From positions 248,001 to 312,000 of the forward strand of contig JAFZLD010000025.1 of the NCBI GenBank assembly GCA_017553505.1: a DNA stretch of 64,000 bases, given 5' to 3'. The notes beneath the pieces are model-generated. The model saw only the letters and a list, made by a program, of their open reading frames with translations. It was not told the origin of the DNA and did not search any database. The DNA is from Lachnospiraceae bacterium (GTDB lineage: Bacteria > Bacillota > Clostridia > Lachnospirales > Lachnospiraceae). This document shows positions 18,586-29,362 of this stretch, one piece after another; within the stretch, counting starts at the first letter, position 1, and every line of letters starts with the position of its first letter. The position numbers and the translations under genes are program-made.

Positions 18586-20256
18586 TTAGAATAAGCCCTT
18601 TATTACTCCATTCTCATCAATATCGATTCTGTATGCCGCAGGTTCCTTGGAAAGACCGGGCATCGTCACTACCTGACCGGTAAGTACTACCACAAAGCCT
18701 GCACCTGCAGAAATATATACTTCACGAACATTAAGTGTATAGCCTTCCGGACGACCGAGAAGTGTAGGGTCGTCAGACAAAGAATACTGAGTCTTGGCAA
18801 TACAAACCGGAACCTTGCCAAAACCAAGCACGGTAAGCTTATCAAGCATCTTAAGAGCTTCTGTTGAGAACGCAACGTCCTTGGCACCGTAAATCTTGGT
18901 GGCAACTGCCTCAATCTTATCTTTAAGCGGCATGTCGTCATCATAGATAGGCTTAAAGTTGCTCTTCTTTTCTTCAAGAGTCTTGAGAACCTTCTCGGCA
19001 AGCTCTATGCCACCCTCGCCGCCTTTCTCCCAGACTTTGGAAAGAGCGAATTCGCAATCTCTGTCTTCGCAGAACTTCTTGACAAAAGAAAGCTCCGCTT
19101 CTGTATCTGAAGAAAACTCGTTAAGAGTGATTATTATCGGAACATTGTACTGCTTAAGATTCTCGATATGCTTTTCAAGGTTAACGATACCTTTCTTAAG
19201 TGCATCAAGATTCTCGGTACCAAGATCAGCCTTGGCAACGCCACCATTATATTTCAACGCGCGAACTGTAGCAACAAGTACTACTGCATCAGGCTTAAGG
19301 CCTGCCTTGCGACACTTAATGTCAAAGAACTTCTCCGCTCCGAGATCTGCGCCAAATCCTGCCTCAGTAATAACATAGTCAGCCATCTTCAAAGCGTATT
19401 TGGTAGCTCTTACAGAGTTACATCCATGCGCGATATTGGCGAAAGGACCGCCGTGAATAATAGCGGGTGTATGCTCAAGTGTCTGAATAATATTGGGCTT
19501 AAGTGCGTCTTTAAGAAGAACAGCCATGGAACCTACCGCCTTAAGCTCGCCTGCGGTAACAGGCTCACCCTTAAAGTTGTAAGCCACAATAATCTTGGAT
19601 AATCTGTCCTTTAAGTCAGCCATATCTTCGGCAAGACACAAAATAGCCATAATCTCGCTGGCAACGGTAATAACAAAGTGATCTTCTCTTACCATACCGT
19701 CGGATTTCTTGCCAAGACCTACTACTATATTTCTGAGAGCGCGGTCATTCATATCAAGACATCTCTTCCAGATTACAGAACGAGGATCGATGCCAAGCTC
19801 GTTACCCTGCTGGATATGATTGTCAAGAATCGCTGCAAGTAAATTATTGGCTGATGTAATTGCATGAAAATCGCCGGTAAAATGAAGGTTTAAATCCTCC
19901 ATGGGAACTACCTGCGCATATCCGCCACCTGCCGCACCGCCTTTAATACCGAAACACGGTCCCAAAGAAGGCTCACGCAAAGCAACTACGCTTTTCTTAC
20001 CAAGCTTGTTAAATGCTTGTGTAAGACCAATACTCGTAGTAGTCTTGCCTTCTCCGGCAGGAGTGGGGTTAATGGCCGTAACAAGAATAAGCTTACCGTC
20101 TTTTTTGTTCTTATTCTTCTCGTACCATTCGTCGGAAATCTTGGCCTTATATTTGCCATAGTACTCAAGATCGTCCTCGGTAATGCCGGCCTTTAATGCC
20201 ACATCTCTGATATGAAGCATCGTAGCTTCCTGTGCGATTTCAATATCACTCTTCAT
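18586..20256 (-). CDS. fhs: Formate-tetrahydrofolate ligase
   Basis: The enzyme makes 10-formyl-THF from formate, ATP and THF. The P-loop-like motif [18 protein letters not shown] and the substrate-site sequence [20 protein letters not shown] are diagnostic. The reading frame is open further upstream, but that would overlap ftsK; the ATG at 20256 ([13 protein letters not shown]) gives 556 residues, the usual length, with GGGAG 11 bases upstream. Together with folD it feeds one-carbon units for purines and thymidylate. Confidence 0.95.
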   Translation of the reverse strand: MKSDIEIAQEATMLHIRDVALKAGITEDDLEYYGKYKAKISDEWYEKNKNKKDGKLILVTAINPTPAGEGKTTTSIGLTQAFNKLGKKSVVALREPSLGPCFGIKGGAAGGGYAQVVPMEDLNLHFTGDFHAITSANNLLAAILDNHIQQGNELGIDPRSVIWKRCLDMNDRALRNIVVGLGKKSDGMVREDHFVITVASEIMAILCLAEDMADLKDRLSKIIVAYNFKGEPVTAGELKAVGSMAVLLKDALKPNIIQTLEHTPAIIHGGPFANIAHGCNSVRATKYALKMADYVITEAGFGADLGAEKFFDIKCRKAGLKPDAVVLVATVRALKYNGGVAKADLGTENLDALKKGIVNLEKHIENLKQYNVPIIITLNEFSSDTEAELSFVKKFCEDRDCEFALSKVWEKGGEGGIELAEKVLKTLEEKKSNFKPIYDDDMPLKDKIEAVATKIYGAKDVAFSTEALKMLDKLTVLGFGKVPVCIAKTQYSLSDDPTLLGRPEGYTLNVREVYISAGAGFVVVLTGQVVTMPGLSKEPAAYRIDIDENGVIKGLF

Positions 20257-20272
20257 TAAATGTATATCTCCC

Positions 20273-22879
20273 TTATCCGCCGTATTCTTCAAGATAATTC
20301 TCAAACTGGTCACGGCTCATTATTATCTGCCTTGGCTTAGTTCCTTCATCGGGGCCCACAACCCCTGCGTCGGATAACTGGTCCATTATTCTGGCGGCTC
20401 TGTTAAAGCCCATTTTGAATTTTCTCTGTATATTACCAATCGAAGCCTTATTGGAATCGATTACGTAAAACCCTACGTCTGTAAAGAGCGGATCGTTGCC
20501 GTCATCACCACCGTCTCCGGAAGCTGCGCCTGAGCCGCCTTCTGCCTTTCTCTCGCATGCCTTGATCTTTTCTTCAATCATTGCATCGTATGCGGGAGTG
20601 CCTTGTTTCTTAACAAATTCAACAACAGAGTTAACTTCCTTGTCGGATACGAAACCACCCTGAAGTCTGATGGGTTTCTTAAGTCCTTTCGGGAAGAACA
20701 GCATATCGCCCTTACCGAGAAGTTCTTCCGCGCCACCCATATCAAGTATGGTACGCGAGTCAACGTTACTGGATACAGCAAAAGCAATACGGCTCGGCAT
20801 ATTAGCCTTAATAACGCCTGTAATGACGTCTACGGACGGTCTCTGAGTTGCGATGATTAAATGTATGCCTGCAGCTCTGGCAAGCTGTGTAAGGCTCTGT
20901 ATGGAGTCCTCAACGTTCTTACGCTCTGCAAGCATTAAGTCAGCCACCTCATCTACAATAATTACGAGATGAGGCATCTTCTTCTCTTCAAGCTCGCCAC
21001 GCTGCTTAAGCGCACTTGTATAGCCTTCGATATCTCTTACACCATACTCGGCGAACTTATTGAAACGCTCATGCATTTCGGTAACTGCGAAGTTAAGTGT
21101 CGCAGCCGCCTTCTTAATATCCGTAACAACCGGCAACATCAAATGCGGGATGCCGTTATATACGCTTAACTCAACGACCTTGGGGTCAATCATGATAAGC
21201 TTCACGTCGTCGGGGCTTGCTTTGTACAGAATACTCATAATCATGGTATTGATACAAACCGATTTACCGGAACCCGTAGCACCTGCAATAAGAAGATGCG
21301 GGAAGCTGTTGATATTATAAACGATTGTCCTGCCGGTGATATCCTTACCTACGGCAAAAGCAAGATTGGAGTCTGATTCCTTGTATTCCTTGCTCTCCAA
21401 TAATTCTCGCAAAAGAACGGGCTGCGATTCCTTATTGGGAACCTCTATACCTATAGCGGCCTTGCCGGGAATAGGTGCCTCGATACGAATCTCCGATGCG
21501 GCGAGGTTAAGCTTGATATCGTCGGAAAGGTTCTTAATGCGGCTTACCTTAACACCGAGCTTGGGCTGAAGTTCGAATCTTGTAACTGAAGGACCCTGGC
21601 TGATGTCAGTAACGGTTGCTTCCACACCAAAAATTGCAAGAGTATCCTGAAGTTTCTGGGCAGTCTGTCTGATAGACTGGGCAGAGTCTCCGGCTTTCTT
21701 GGTACCGACGCTTAAAAGGTCTAACGGAGGAAGTTTGTATCCTGAATAATCAGATACTTCCGCAGGCTGAATTACAGCAGGTGCTTCAGGCTTACGCGCA
21801 ACGGGGCGTTTAACCTCGGAACCGTTTCTGCCTATACCCGGTGCGGGCTCAGGCTTAGCAGGTATATACTCTTCCACAACCTCTTCGACAGGAGCTATAT
21901 CTGTCACTCCGTTAATCGGTATTTCAGGTACAGTGTATGTTAATGTAGCGGGATCGAAGTCATTAAGAATAATCTCGTGAACATCGCCCACTTCCGGCTT
22001 AGTCTTCGTATCATCGGGCTGAACTTCTTTGACTAAGGTTGTGTCTGTTGTTACACCGGTTACCTTTCGGTTCTTTCTAAGCACTTCCTCGTCCATCTTG
22101 GCCTGACGTTCGGCGTCTCGTCTTTCCTGAAGAGCCTTCTCTCTGGCCTGGCGTTCTTCCTCAGCTCTGCGACGGTCTTCCTCGGCTCTTAAACGTTTCT
22201 CCTCTCGTCTTTTAGCTGCCTCCTGACGTCTGTCTTCGTAGAACTCCGCCTTGTAACGACGATCCTCTTCCTTCACGCCCTGCATGTATTCCTTGGTATC
22301 ACGAACACTCTTAACGAGAGATTTCTCAGTCAAAAGAACAATGCATATAAGAATAAGGGCAATGATAACAATCAATGTTCCAACAAGGTCAATCAATGAC
22401 AAAAGACCGTAATTGAGCGAAGCAGCAATAACTCCGCCACCTTTGTGAGTGGTCTTGGAAAAATTGTAAATTTCAGCAACGTTATACTTGTCCAATGTGG
22501 AAGTAACACCGTTAATAAGATCTACAATCATCGACACCAGCACAAACAGCATCGAAGCGCATACGCACTTTACCGTAAGTCCTCTGCGTCCCACGCTCAT
22601 GGATGCATAAATATAAAGTCCTGCCACAAATATAGCCACTATGTAGTTTAAAAGGCCAAACACGCCAAAAAAGAAGCCCGATAATGCGGCTCCGAATTTG
22701 CCTACCAGATTAAAGTTGCATACGAAAAGAAAAATGCACACGCAAACAAAGAGGATAATCTTAATATCCCTTGCAAGCTCGTAATCCTGTTTGGTTCTTT
22801 TTCTCGATTGAGTTGAGGAAGTTGTTCTTCTCTTAGTCGAATTGCTCTTCCTTGTCTGAGGTTTTCTGGTTGTTCCCAT
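20273..22879 (-). CDS. ftsK: DNA translocase FtsK/SpoIIIE
   Basis: A septal or sporulation DNA pump of about 868 residues. The N-terminus has four hydrophobic segments (residues ~40-190). An Arg/Glu-rich coiled-coil linker (about 200-260) and a Pro-rich region follow. The motor has Walker [17 protein letters not shown] and Walker [15 protein letters not shown]. The C-terminal winged-helix gamma domain ([18 protein letters not shown], ending in a PRQIIM motif) binds KOPS/SRS-type DNA. Of two in-frame ATGs, the one at 22879 ([11 protein letters not shown]) has GGATGG five bases upstream; the one at 22888 has no clear site. FtsK versus SpoIIIE cannot be separated by sequence alone. Confidence 0.93.
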   Translation of the reverse strand: MGTTRKPQTRKSNSTKRRTTSSTQSRKRTKQDYELARDIKIILFVCVCIFLFVCNFNLVGKFGAALSGFFFGVFGLLNYIVAIFVAGLYIYASMSVGRRGLTVKCVCASMLFVLVSMIVDLINGVTSTLDKYNVAEIYNFSKTTHKGGGVIAASLNYGLLSLIDLVGTLIVIIALILICIVLLTEKSLVKSVRDTKEYMQGVKEEDRRYKAEFYEDRRQEAAKRREEKRLRAEEDRRRAEEERQAREKALQERRDAERQAKMDEEVLRKNRKVTGVTTDTTLVKEVQPDDTKTKPEVGDVHEIILNDFDPATLTYTVPEIPINGVTDIAPVEEVVEEYIPAKPEPAPGIGRNGSEVKRPVARKPEAPAVIQPAEVSDYSGYKLPPLDLLSVGTKKAGDSAQSIRQTAQKLQDTLAIFGVEATVTDISQGPSVTRFELQPKLGVKVSRIKNLSDDIKLNLAASEIRIEAPIPGKAAIGIEVPNKESQPVLLRELLESKEYKESDSNLAFAVGKDITGRTIVYNINSFPHLLIAGATGSGKSVCINTMIMSILYKASPDDVKLIMIDPKVVELSVYNGIPHLMLPVVTDIKKAAATLNFAVTEMHERFNKFAEYGVRDIEGYTSALKQRGELEEKKMPHLVIIVDEVADLMLAERKNVEDSIQSLTQLARAAGIHLIIATQRPSVDVITGVIKANMPSRIAFAVSSNVDSRTILDMGGAEELLGKGDMLFFPKGLKKPIRLQGGFVSDKEVNSVVEFVKKQGTPAYDAMIEEKIKACERKAEGGSGAASGDGGDDGNDPLFTDVGFYVIDSNKASIGNIQRKFKMGFNRAARIMDQLSDAGVVGPDEGTKPRQIIMSRDQFENYLEEYGG

Positions 22880-22938
22880 TGATACCATCCGATTTATATC
22901 AAAATATATTTCTCAAAATTATAACATAAATAGTCTAT

Positions 22939-24465
22939 TTATTTAATGTCAAAATCATCATTCGGAGAAATTTCGACATCGTATTTCATGAGGTCATCCG
23001 AAGGTTCGAAAGCATAGTCGATTGACTTCTTAACATGCTTCTTGGGCATGGGCAAAGGAGTCTCGAAGAATTTGGGTACTTCTCGCTTTTCTTCTGTCTG
23101 CTCGGCAGTCTTCTCTTCGACGTTCTCTACCGGCTTATCTTCGATACTCTCTACCGGCTTATCTTCCGTAGCTTCATTAACTGCAGGCATCTCGGGAGTT
23201 GTCTCAAGAGCTGTCTCTTCAGGTGTCTCCACAATAACAGTTGCGGGCTCCTCTGTAACGTCTGCAATCGGCGCTTCGAACTTGTCCTGCTCTGTAGCCT
23301 GTACCGGTATAAAGTAACCATCGATATTGTCTTCAGGAACGCCCTCTGCCTTCTTATAGTTCTTAAACAGCAGATTGTCGGCTCCTATTCCGGCCAGAAT
23401 ACAAAGGCTGATTATTATGAACCAGAATGTATTATTAGATGATTTATCAAACAGATGAATAACCATCAACACCACCAACAATATGTTGGCAAAAGAAATC
23501 TCATCCGATTCATTCTTAAGATGCGAAAGATACGCAAACAGCGCAAAGGTTGCAATGACCGTAACGCATACCAGCGCAACAAATGTAATATTCTCAGGCG
23601 TGATTGCAAAGATATCAACATCATAAATACTCTTAATTTCAAACGGTTTAAAAGCAAAATGATTAAGCAAAATTACCGCAATCAGCGTAACACCCGCAAC
23701 TATATAACACATTACGGGCTTGGTCTTGGTATATACATCAAGAAAATATGTAACCAGGAACACTAAAAGCGATACTGTCAAAAAGAATAAATTGAATCCC
23801 GCAATTTCATACATTAAACCTACGGTCGCTCTCGATATCATCAGAACCGCGAATACAACAAGCGAAGGAAGCTTTCCGAAGATGTACTTGACAGACATAA
23901 ACATCATCACGGAAGCAATCACATAAAGGATAATGTTCAGCACTGAGGGAACAGTCAACGTATCACCGAAAATGCGCAAAAGAAGCGCCGCTATATATGA
24001 ATATAGCTTATGGAAAAAATTATCAAAAGAAACTTCGTTACCAAAGAACAGATTCAAAAGATTCTTCCAATATCCCGCCCCTGCGGTAGTGTCGGTATAA
24101 TTCTTGATGGTTTCCCATTCTTTGATAACTTTGAGATTATTGATTCTTACAAATACGCCGTACGATAATAACAGCGCAAACATAAACCAGTAGATAACTG
24201 TTGAAATAATGGCACCGTCACTTGTATTTCTGACGGCAATCTTGCTCTTAATCAGAGAAAGAAGGAAGTATAATCCTGCCAAAGCAATAACTATAACTCC
24301 GCTGATAAGATAAGGGAGTCCGATACCGTAGAAATATACTCTGCGGCCGGCATTTTCCTCGAAAATTGTCAATAACGAAACAAAGAGTGTATAAAGATAT
24401 ACACTCATTATTACAGTTCCGATAGTGAAATTGATATAACCAAATACACTTTTCTTAAGGCGCAT
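22939..24465 (-). CDS. Polytopic membrane protein, possible GT-C-type glycosyltransferase, with acidic repeat tail
   Basis: 508 residues with about 11 hydrophobic segments up to residue ~385 and a hydrophilic C-terminal tail of about 120 residues. The stretch FFHKLYSYIAALLLRIFGDT resembles the helix pattern of PMT/ArnT-like GT-C glycosyltransferases, but I see no unambiguous catalytic Asp motif. The tail is Glu/Pro/Lys-rich and holds short repeats (EDKPVESI, EDKPVENV, EEKTAEQT) ending in a KKHVKKS-containing segment. The preceding gene, 15 bases away, is a GtrB-like GT2 enzyme. Polyprenyl-phosphate sugar synthases are often paired with GT-C proteins, and this pairing is the main support for the role. 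Confidence 0.55.
   Translation of the reverse strand: MRLKKSVFGYINFTIGTVIMSVYLYTLFVSLLTIFEENAGRRVYFYGIGLPYLISGVIVIALAGLYFLLSLIKSKIAVRNTSDGAIISTVIYWFMFALLLSYGVFVRINNLKVIKEWETIKNYTDTTAGAGYWKNLLNLFFGNEVSFDNFFHKLYSYIAALLLRIFGDTLTVPSVLNIILYVIASVMMFMSVKYIFGKLPSLVVFAVLMISRATVGLMYEIAGFNLFFLTVSLLVFLVTYFLDVYTKTKPVMCYIVAGVTLIAVILLNHFAFKPFEIKSIYDVDIFAITPENITFVALVCVTVIATFALFAYLSHLKNESDEISFANILLVVLMVIHLFDKSSNNTFWFIIISLCILAGIGADNLLFKNYKKAEGVPEDNIDGYFIPVQATEQDKFEAPIADVTEEPATVIVETPEETALETTPEMPAVNEATEDKPVESIEDKPVENVEEKTAEQTEEKREVPKFFETPLPMPKKHVKKSIDYAFEPSDDLMKYDVEISPNDDFDIK
23124..23166 (-). repeat. Short in-frame tandem repeat (24-base period) in the acidic tail
   Basis: TCTCTACCGGCTTATCTTC occurs at 23124-23142 and again at 23148-23166, a 24-base period that encodes the repeated EDKPVE(S/N) unit. 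A third, more diverged unit follows on the protein level. Such a repeat could vary in copy number by slippage. Confidence 0.7.
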
Positions 24466-24480
24466 AGGGCTCCCCTTTTT

Positions 24481-25437
24481 CTATGCTTCTTGATCTGATA
24501 AAACCTTTTCTATATTGTAGCGAGGTCTGTGCTTGGACTCAACATAAATCTTGCCTATGTACTGACCTATAAGACCGATACATAAAAGCTGCACTCCACC
24601 CAAAAACCAGATGGAAAGAATAAGTGATGTCCAACCGGGCTCCACCGAACCCGTGAAGTATGAAACAAACGCATAAATAGCGGCACAAATGCTTAAAAAT
24701 ACTATAATTCCGCCCACCCATGTAATAAGGGAAATGGGCTTAATACTGAATGAAGAAATTCCGTTAAAAGCAAGTGCGAGCATCTTTTTAAGCGGATACT
24801 TACTCTCTCCCGCCACGCGTTCCTTGCGGTCGTAATATACGCAGTCGGTCTCGTAACCGATCTGAGTAACAATACCGCGAATAAACAAATTCGATTCCTT
24901 GTACTCGGAGAACTGCTCCATGGCACGCTTGCTCATGAGTCTGAAATCGGCGTGATTGTAAACCGTCTTAACACCCATGGCATTCATAAGCTTGTAGAAG
25001 CCTTCTGCGGTAGTACGCTTAAAGAAAGTGTCTGTAGTACGTTTCTTACGTACACCGTATACGATGTCCTTGCCCTCATGGAACTTGTCCACCATTTCTT
25101 CGATAACGGCTACATCGTCCTGAAGATCGGCGTCTATTGAAACGGACATATCGCACATGTCCTTGGCTGTGTTAAGCCCTGCGGTAAGTGCAAACTGATG
25201 GCCTACGTTACCCGCAAGCTTAACTCCGAATATCTGCTTCGGATATAAAGCATGCTCTTCTTCTATAAGCTTCCAGGTAGCATCCTTGGAGCCGTCATTT
25301 ACAAACATAACAAAGCTGTCCTCGGATATCTTGCCCTTGGAAACTAAGTCATTAAGAACTCCTCTTAATGCTTCGGATGCAATTTTTAATACTTCTTCTT
25401 CGTTGTAACAAGGAACAACTATTCCAAGTCTGTCCAC
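24481..25437 (-). CDS. GtrB/DPM1-like family 2 glycosyltransferase
   Basis: 318 residues. The N-terminal GT2 domain begins LGIVVPCYNEEEVL and has the metal/nucleotide-sugar motif SIDADLQDD. The C-terminus carries two membrane helices (about residues 230-262 and 270-300), the layout of GtrB-type enzymes that transfer a sugar from a nucleotide to undecaprenyl phosphate. The start is GTG at 25437 with GAGGGG nine bases upstream. The downstream GT-C-like gene is a plausible user of the lipid-linked sugar. The sugar identity cannot be read. Confidence 0.85.
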   Translation of the reverse strand: MDRLGIVVPCYNEEEVLKIASEALRGVLNDLVSKGKISEDSFVMFVNDGSKDATWKLIEEEHALYPKQIFGVKLAGNVGHQFALTAGLNTAKDMCDMSVSIDADLQDDVAVIEEMVDKFHEGKDIVYGVRKKRTTDTFFKRTTAEGFYKLMNAMGVKTVYNHADFRLMSKRAMEQFSEYKESNLFIRGIVTQIGYETDCVYYDRKERVAGESKYPLKKMLALAFNGISSFSIKPISLITWVGGIIVFLSICAAIYAFVSYFTGSVEPGWTSLILSIWFLGGVQLLCIGLIGQYIGKIYVESKHRPRYNIEKVLSDQEA

Positions 25438-25455
25438 TTAACTATACCCCTCTTA

Positions 25456-26718
25456 TTAACCGATAGCCTGAGCTAAATCTTCGATAATATCGTCAACGTT
25501 CTCAATACCTACTGAAAGTCTTACAAGATCAGGTGAAATGCCTGCCTCTTTGAGCTGTTCTTCATTCATCTGGCGATGTGTATGACTTGCGGGATGAAGC
25601 ACGCAAGTACGCGCATCCGCAACGTGAGTAACGATTGCAATAAGTTTAAGCTTATCCATAACAGCAGCGGATGCTTCTCTGGAGCCCATACCGAAGGTAA
25701 TTACTCCGGAAGTACCGTTAGGCATGTATTTCTGAGCTAAATCATAGTATTTATTGGACTTAAGTCCGGGATAGTTAACCCATGCAACCTTGGGATTCTT
25801 CTCAAGCCACTCGGCAACCTTCTGTGCATTGGCACAGTGACGCTCCATTCTGAGGGCAAGAGTCTCAAGACCGATGTTAATATAAAAAGCATGCTGAGGA
25901 GACTGAATGGAACCGAAGTCTCTCATAAGCTGAGCGGTACATTTGGTAATGTATGCGCCCTTGCCGAATTTCTCGGCATATACAAGACCGTGATATGTCT
26001 CATCGGGTGTGCAAAGTCCGGGGAACTTATCCTTATGAGCCATCCAGTCGAAGTTACCGGAATCAACGATACATCCGCCTACTGTAGCAGCGTGACCGTC
26101 CATGTACTTAGTGGTAGCATGGGTAACGATGTCTACACCGAATTCAAAAGGTCTGCAGTTGATGGGTGTAGGGAAAGTATTGTCTACGATTACGGGAACG
26201 CCGTGAGCGTGAGCAACCTTGGCAAACTTTTCAAAGTCGAAAACGTTAAGTCCGGGATTGGCAACGGATTCACCGAATACGCACTTGGTATTGTCTTTAA
26301 ATGCAGCGTTTAATTCTTCCTCTGTGCAGTCGGGATCTACAACGATGGCTTCAATACCCATCTTGGCCATTGTGTTCTTTAAAAGGTTAAAGGTACCACC
26401 GTAAATAGCGCTGGACATAATGAAGCTGTCTCCGCACTCACAAAGGTTAAATACTGCGTAGAAATTGGCAGCCTGACCTGAGGAAGTAAGCATTGCGGCA
26501 ACACCGCCCTCAAGTTCACAAATCTTCTTGGCAACATAGTCGTTGGAAGGATTCTGAAGTCTGGTATAGAAATAGCCTTCAGCCTCAAGATCGAATAACT
26601 TACCCATTTCGTCACTTGACGAATACTTAAAGGTAGTACTTTGAATGATGGGCATGATGCGGGGTTCGCCGTTCTTAGGCTCATATCCGCCCTGCACGCA
26701 AATGGTTTCTTTCCTCAT
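25456..26718 (-). CDS. metY: O-acetylhomoserine sulfhydrylase (MetY-type PLP enzyme)
   Basis: A Cys/Met-metabolism PLP enzyme that makes homocysteine from O-acetylhomoserine and sulfide. The PLP lysine sits in HATTKYMDGHAATVGG, preceded by VIVDNTFPTP. The substrate-side opening (RKETICVQGGYEPKNGEPR) and the 420-residue length fit MetY rather than the ~380-residue MetB/MetC group. The ATG at 26718 has GGAG ten bases upstream; a GTG nine bases further up is too close to that site. No riboswitch fits in the 29-base gap to yebC, so sulfur control must act elsewhere in the operon. Confidence 0.88.
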   Translation of the reverse strand: MRKETICVQGGYEPKNGEPRIMPIIQSTTFKYSSSDEMGKLFDLEAEGYFYTRLQNPSNDYVAKKICELEGGVAAMLTSSGQAANFYAVFNLCECGDSFIMSSAIYGGTFNLLKNTMAKMGIEAIVVDPDCTEEELNAAFKDNTKCVFGESVANPGLNVFDFEKFAKVAHAHGVPVIVDNTFPTPINCRPFEFGVDIVTHATTKYMDGHAATVGGCIVDSGNFDWMAHKDKFPGLCTPDETYHGLVYAEKFGKGAYITKCTAQLMRDFGSIQSPQHAFYINIGLETLALRMERHCANAQKVAEWLEKNPKVAWVNYPGLKSNKYYDLAQKYMPNGTSGVITFGMGSREASAAVMDKLKLIAIVTHVADARTCVLHPASHTHRQMNEEQLKEAGISPDLVRLSVGIENVDDIIEDLAQAIG

Positions 26719-26747
26719 GGTACACACTCTCCTAAATTATTATTGTA

Positions 26748-27482
26748 TTATTCCTGCTCTTCCCAGTTGGTGTAAACGTTCTGAACATCGTCGTCTTCAT
26801 CGAGAAGATCGAGAGTTCTCTGAAGGCTCTTAACGGCAGTTTCATCTGTGAGGCTTACGTAATTCTGAGGAATCATGGTAACCTCGGCGCTTGCTGCGGT
26901 AAGTCCTTCTTTCTCAATAGCTTTCAAAACGTTATCAAATTCATCGGGATCTGTTAAAATCTCGTAGCAGTCGTCTTCTTCGCTGAAATCTTCTGCGCCG
27001 CAGTCAAGTACGGTCATCATAAGAGTATCGGCGTCCATAGGGCAGTCTTCCTTGTCAATGTAGATCTGACCCTTCTTGTCAAACATAAAGGATACGCAAC
27101 CGGGAGTACCGATACTTCCGTTACCCTTTGTGAATGCGCTTCTTACGTTAGCAGCGGTTCTGTTCTTATTGTCGGTAAGGCAGTCAACGATAATAGCGAT
27201 ACCGTTGGGGCCGTAGCCTTCGTATGAGCAGTATTCGTAGTTAACGGCACTACCTTCGCCTGCGGCTTTCTTAATACCGCGGTCGATGGTGTCGTTGGGT
27301 ACGTTATTGGCCTTAGCCTTGGCAATAACGGTTGCAAGTTTAAAGTTATTAGCGGGATCGGGACCGCCTTCCTTAACAGCTACGGCAATTTCACGGCCGA
27401 TGATGGTAAAAATCTTGCCCTTAGCTGCGTCGTTTTTCTCTTTTTTGTGTTTGATGTTGGCAAATTTTGAATGTCCTGACAT
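26748..27482 (-). CDS. yebC: YebC/PmpR-family protein (TACO1 homologue)
   Basis: 244 residues starting [20 protein letters not shown], the standard YebC opening, followed by the conserved [20 protein letters not shown] and [20 protein letters not shown] blocks. Family members have been described as DNA-binding regulators and, more recently, as factors that help ribosomes at difficult sequences. The ATG follows the stop of the CBS protein gene directly (TAA-ATG), so translation is probably coupled. Confidence 0.94.
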   Translation of the reverse strand: MSGHSKFANIKHKKEKNDAAKGKIFTIIGREIAVAVKEGGPDPANNFKLATVIAKAKANNVPNDTIDRGIKKAAGEGSAVNYEYCSYEGYGPNGIAIIVDCLTDNKNRTAANVRSAFTKGNGSIGTPGCVSFMFDKKGQIYIDKEDCPMDADTLMMTVLDCGAEDFSEEDDCYEILTDPDEFDNVLKAIEKEGLTAASAEVTMIPQNYVSLTDETAVKSLQRTLDLLDEDDDVQNVYTNWEEQE

Positions 27483-28385
27483 TTATAAATCCTCTTCTTT
27501 CTCTTTATCATCAATTTTCTTAACGGATACTTTGGAAATCATTCTGTTCTCAACTTTGAGAATTGAGAATTCGTATCCTCCGTAATCCGTCTTGAAGCTT
27601 TCTTTCTTCTCGGGAAGGCGGTCGAGTCTTGAAATCATGAAGCCGTTAAGGGTCTCGAAATACTCTGTGTCAAACTTGATTCCGAGAGTGACTTCAACCT
27701 CTGAAAGGGGCGTTAAACCGTCAATTATGTAGGTATCGTCGCCCTTGCCGCGAATATGCATCTCGTCCACGTCGTACTCGTCCATGATGTTACCCACGAT
27801 TTCCTCAAGGATATCTTCCATGGAAACAAGGCCGACGGTCTGACCGTATTCGTCGACCACGATGGCCATCTGGGTCTTCTTGGACTGCATGGTCTTGAAA
27901 AGGTCGTCGATGTTGGTAGTCTCAAGAACCACCAGTGCCTTTCTTATAAGATTCTTAATCTCACCTATGGGCTTATCAAAAGACTCATCTTTCGAATGAA
28001 GACGCATCGCATCTTTAAGATATAGAATACCGATTACATGGTCGAGATTCTCATCATAAACAGGATATCTTGAATTGCTGTTGTTAAGCATGAAATTAAT
28101 TGCATCAAGAAGTCCCGTATCCTTATCGATTGCAACAATATTGGAGCGGTTGGTCATAATCTCCCCCGCTTCCTTGTCGTCAAAATTAAAAATATTGTTA
28201 ATCATCGTGGCTTCGTCGGTCTCAAGCACGCCTTGCTCGTGACTTTCATTGACCATGTCGATGATTTCATTCTCCTGTTTTGGTTCTTTCTCCGCTTTTT
28301 TCTTAAAAAGGCGAATCAGAATATCAATTATGACCAGGGCGATAAGTACAATTAACAACCATATCGCGACGTCGCCTGATTCCAT
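27483..28385 (-). CDS. CBS-domain CorC/HlyC-type protein with a single TM anchor
   Basis: 300 residues. It has one N-terminal transmembrane helix (AIWLLIVLIALVIIDILIRL), two CBS domains (about residues 85-210; ISRYP-like NSRYPVYDE and AIVVDEYGQTVGLVSMEDIL) and a C-terminal CorC/HlyC domain (ending around ENRMISKVSV). Many relatives carry a four-helix DUF21 domain, which is absent here. The family is linked to Mg2+/Co2+ efflux, but the role is not proven. The ATG at 28385 has GGAGG six bases upstream and is preferred to a longer frame that would begin in the promoter region. Confidence 0.87.
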   Translation of the reverse strand: MESGDVAIWLLIVLIALVIIDILIRLFKKKAEKEPKQENEIIDMVNESHEQGVLETDEATMINNIFNFDDKEAGEIMTNRSNIVAIDKDTGLLDAINFMLNNSNSRYPVYDENLDHVIGILYLKDAMRLHSKDESFDKPIGEIKNLIRKALVVLETTNIDDLFKTMQSKKTQMAIVVDEYGQTVGLVSMEDILEEIVGNIMDEYDVDEMHIRGKGDDTYIIDGLTPLSEVEVTLGIKFDTEYFETLNGFMISRLDRLPEKKESFKTDYGGYEFSILKVENRMISKVSVKKIDDKEKEEDL

Positions 28386-28431
28386 ACAAATCCTCCGAAA
28401 AAATTGTAAGTGTCTTAAAAACACAAAAATA

Positions 28432-28460
28432 AATATAACATTTGAGCCTGTTTACGTCAA
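28432..28460 (-). promoter_or_regulatory. Sigma-A-type promoter for the CBS-yebC-metY operon
   Basis: On the minus strand TTGACG (28460-28455) and TATATT (28437-28432) are separated by exactly 17 bases. The site lies 47 bases upstream of the CBS gene start, in the 79-base gap after nnrD. No terminator-like hairpin is seen in the gap, so read-through from rex-nnrD is also possible. Confidence 0.65.
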
Positions 28461-28464
28461 GAAA

Positions 28465-29361
28465 TCAAGGGCTTTCCGCATACCTTTCAATGCGGTCGAG
28501 AGCCACAGGTATTTCATTCATAATGTCACTTGCCGTAACAGACATTGAATTACGTTTTGAAACGGCCAAATCTCCGCACAATCCATGTATAAACACCGAC
28601 AGCGCCACACCCTCGGCCAAAGAATGCGAGACGGTCCTGTGAATCATTCCTCCGAGTATGCCCGAAAGCACGTCTCCGCTTCCCGCGGTAGCCATACCTT
28701 CATTGCCCGTAGTGTTCACGTAGGCTTCCCCGGCCAAAGAAACCGTTCTATCGCCTTTGCGCACTACGGCAATATTATAATTATTATATATGTATGCGGC
28801 CGCTTCGTCATCGTCTAAATCAACAATTTTGAGATGATTTTTGAGTCTGCCTAGTTCACCTTTGTGAGGTGTAATTACAGCCTGCAATTTATTGTCTCTC
28901 ACAGCCGAAACAAGGGCATCGAAAAGTGCGCCGTCCGTAGACAGAATATTGATTGCATCCGCATCAATTATGAGCACCGAACCGGCTTTAATCCGTTCTA
29001 TCGCAAGCTTAACCAATCGTCTTGCCTTGCCGCCTGTCGAAAGTCCCGGGCCGATAACAACGCTGTCCGCCCAGTTTAAGGCACTTTCCACACGCTTACC
29101 GCTAACAATCCATCTATAAAAAGAAAACATCGTTTCAGGCAAGTCTCTCGTAAGCGGAAGTCTGTTATTTACGTGTGTAACAATCCTTATCATTCCTGCA
29201 CCGGACATCAGTGCGCTTTTGGCCGCAAAAAAACATGCTCCGTAAACATTCCTGCTTCCGGCAATCACAAGTGTACGACCGTATTTAATCTTGTCGGCAT
29301 CCGAATACTTCTTGGGGAAGCATTGAGAAGCATGTTTTAAATCAAATTCTTTTATATTCAA
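28465..29361 (-). CDS. nnrD: ADP/ATP-dependent NAD(P)H-hydrate dehydratase (YjeF C-terminal domain type)
   Basis: Repairs damaged NADHX/NADPHX back to NAD(P)H. The 298-residue protein has the ribokinase-like fold marks GRTLVIAGSRNVYGACFFAA, ITPHKGELGRL and the catalytic TAGSGDVLSGILGGMI. It lacks the epimerase half (NnrE) with which it is fused in many bacteria. The start appears to be TTG at 29361, one base after the stop of the upstream coiled-coil gene; I see no good ribosome site, so coupling is likely. The link to rex in the same operon fits redox cofactor upkeep. Confidence 0.9.
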   Translation of the reverse strand: MNIKEFDLKHASQCFPKKYSDADKIKYGRTLVIAGSRNVYGACFFAAKSALMSGAGMIRIVTHVNNRLPLTRDLPETMFSFYRWIVSGKRVESALNWADSVVIGPGLSTGGKARRLVKLAIERIKAGSVLIIDADAINILSTDGALFDALVSAVRDNKLQAVITPHKGELGRLKNHLKIVDLDDDEAAAYIYNNYNIAVVRKGDRTVSLAGEAYVNTTGNEGMATAGSGDVLSGILGGMIHRTVSHSLAEGVALSVFIHGLCGDLAVSKRNSMSVTASDIMNEIPVALDRIERYAESP

Positions 29362-29362
29362 G

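Noticed and set aside
20257-20313. Upstream extension of fhs
   Set aside because: It would overlap ftsK, has no ribosome site, and the 556-residue form matches the family length.
22889-22938. Terminator between the GT-C-like gene and ftsK
   Set aside because: The only inverted repeat (AAATAG/CTATTT) is short and AT-only; read-through is more likely.
26719-26747. SAM or other sulfur riboswitch before metY
   Set aside because: The gap is under 30 bases and cannot hold one.
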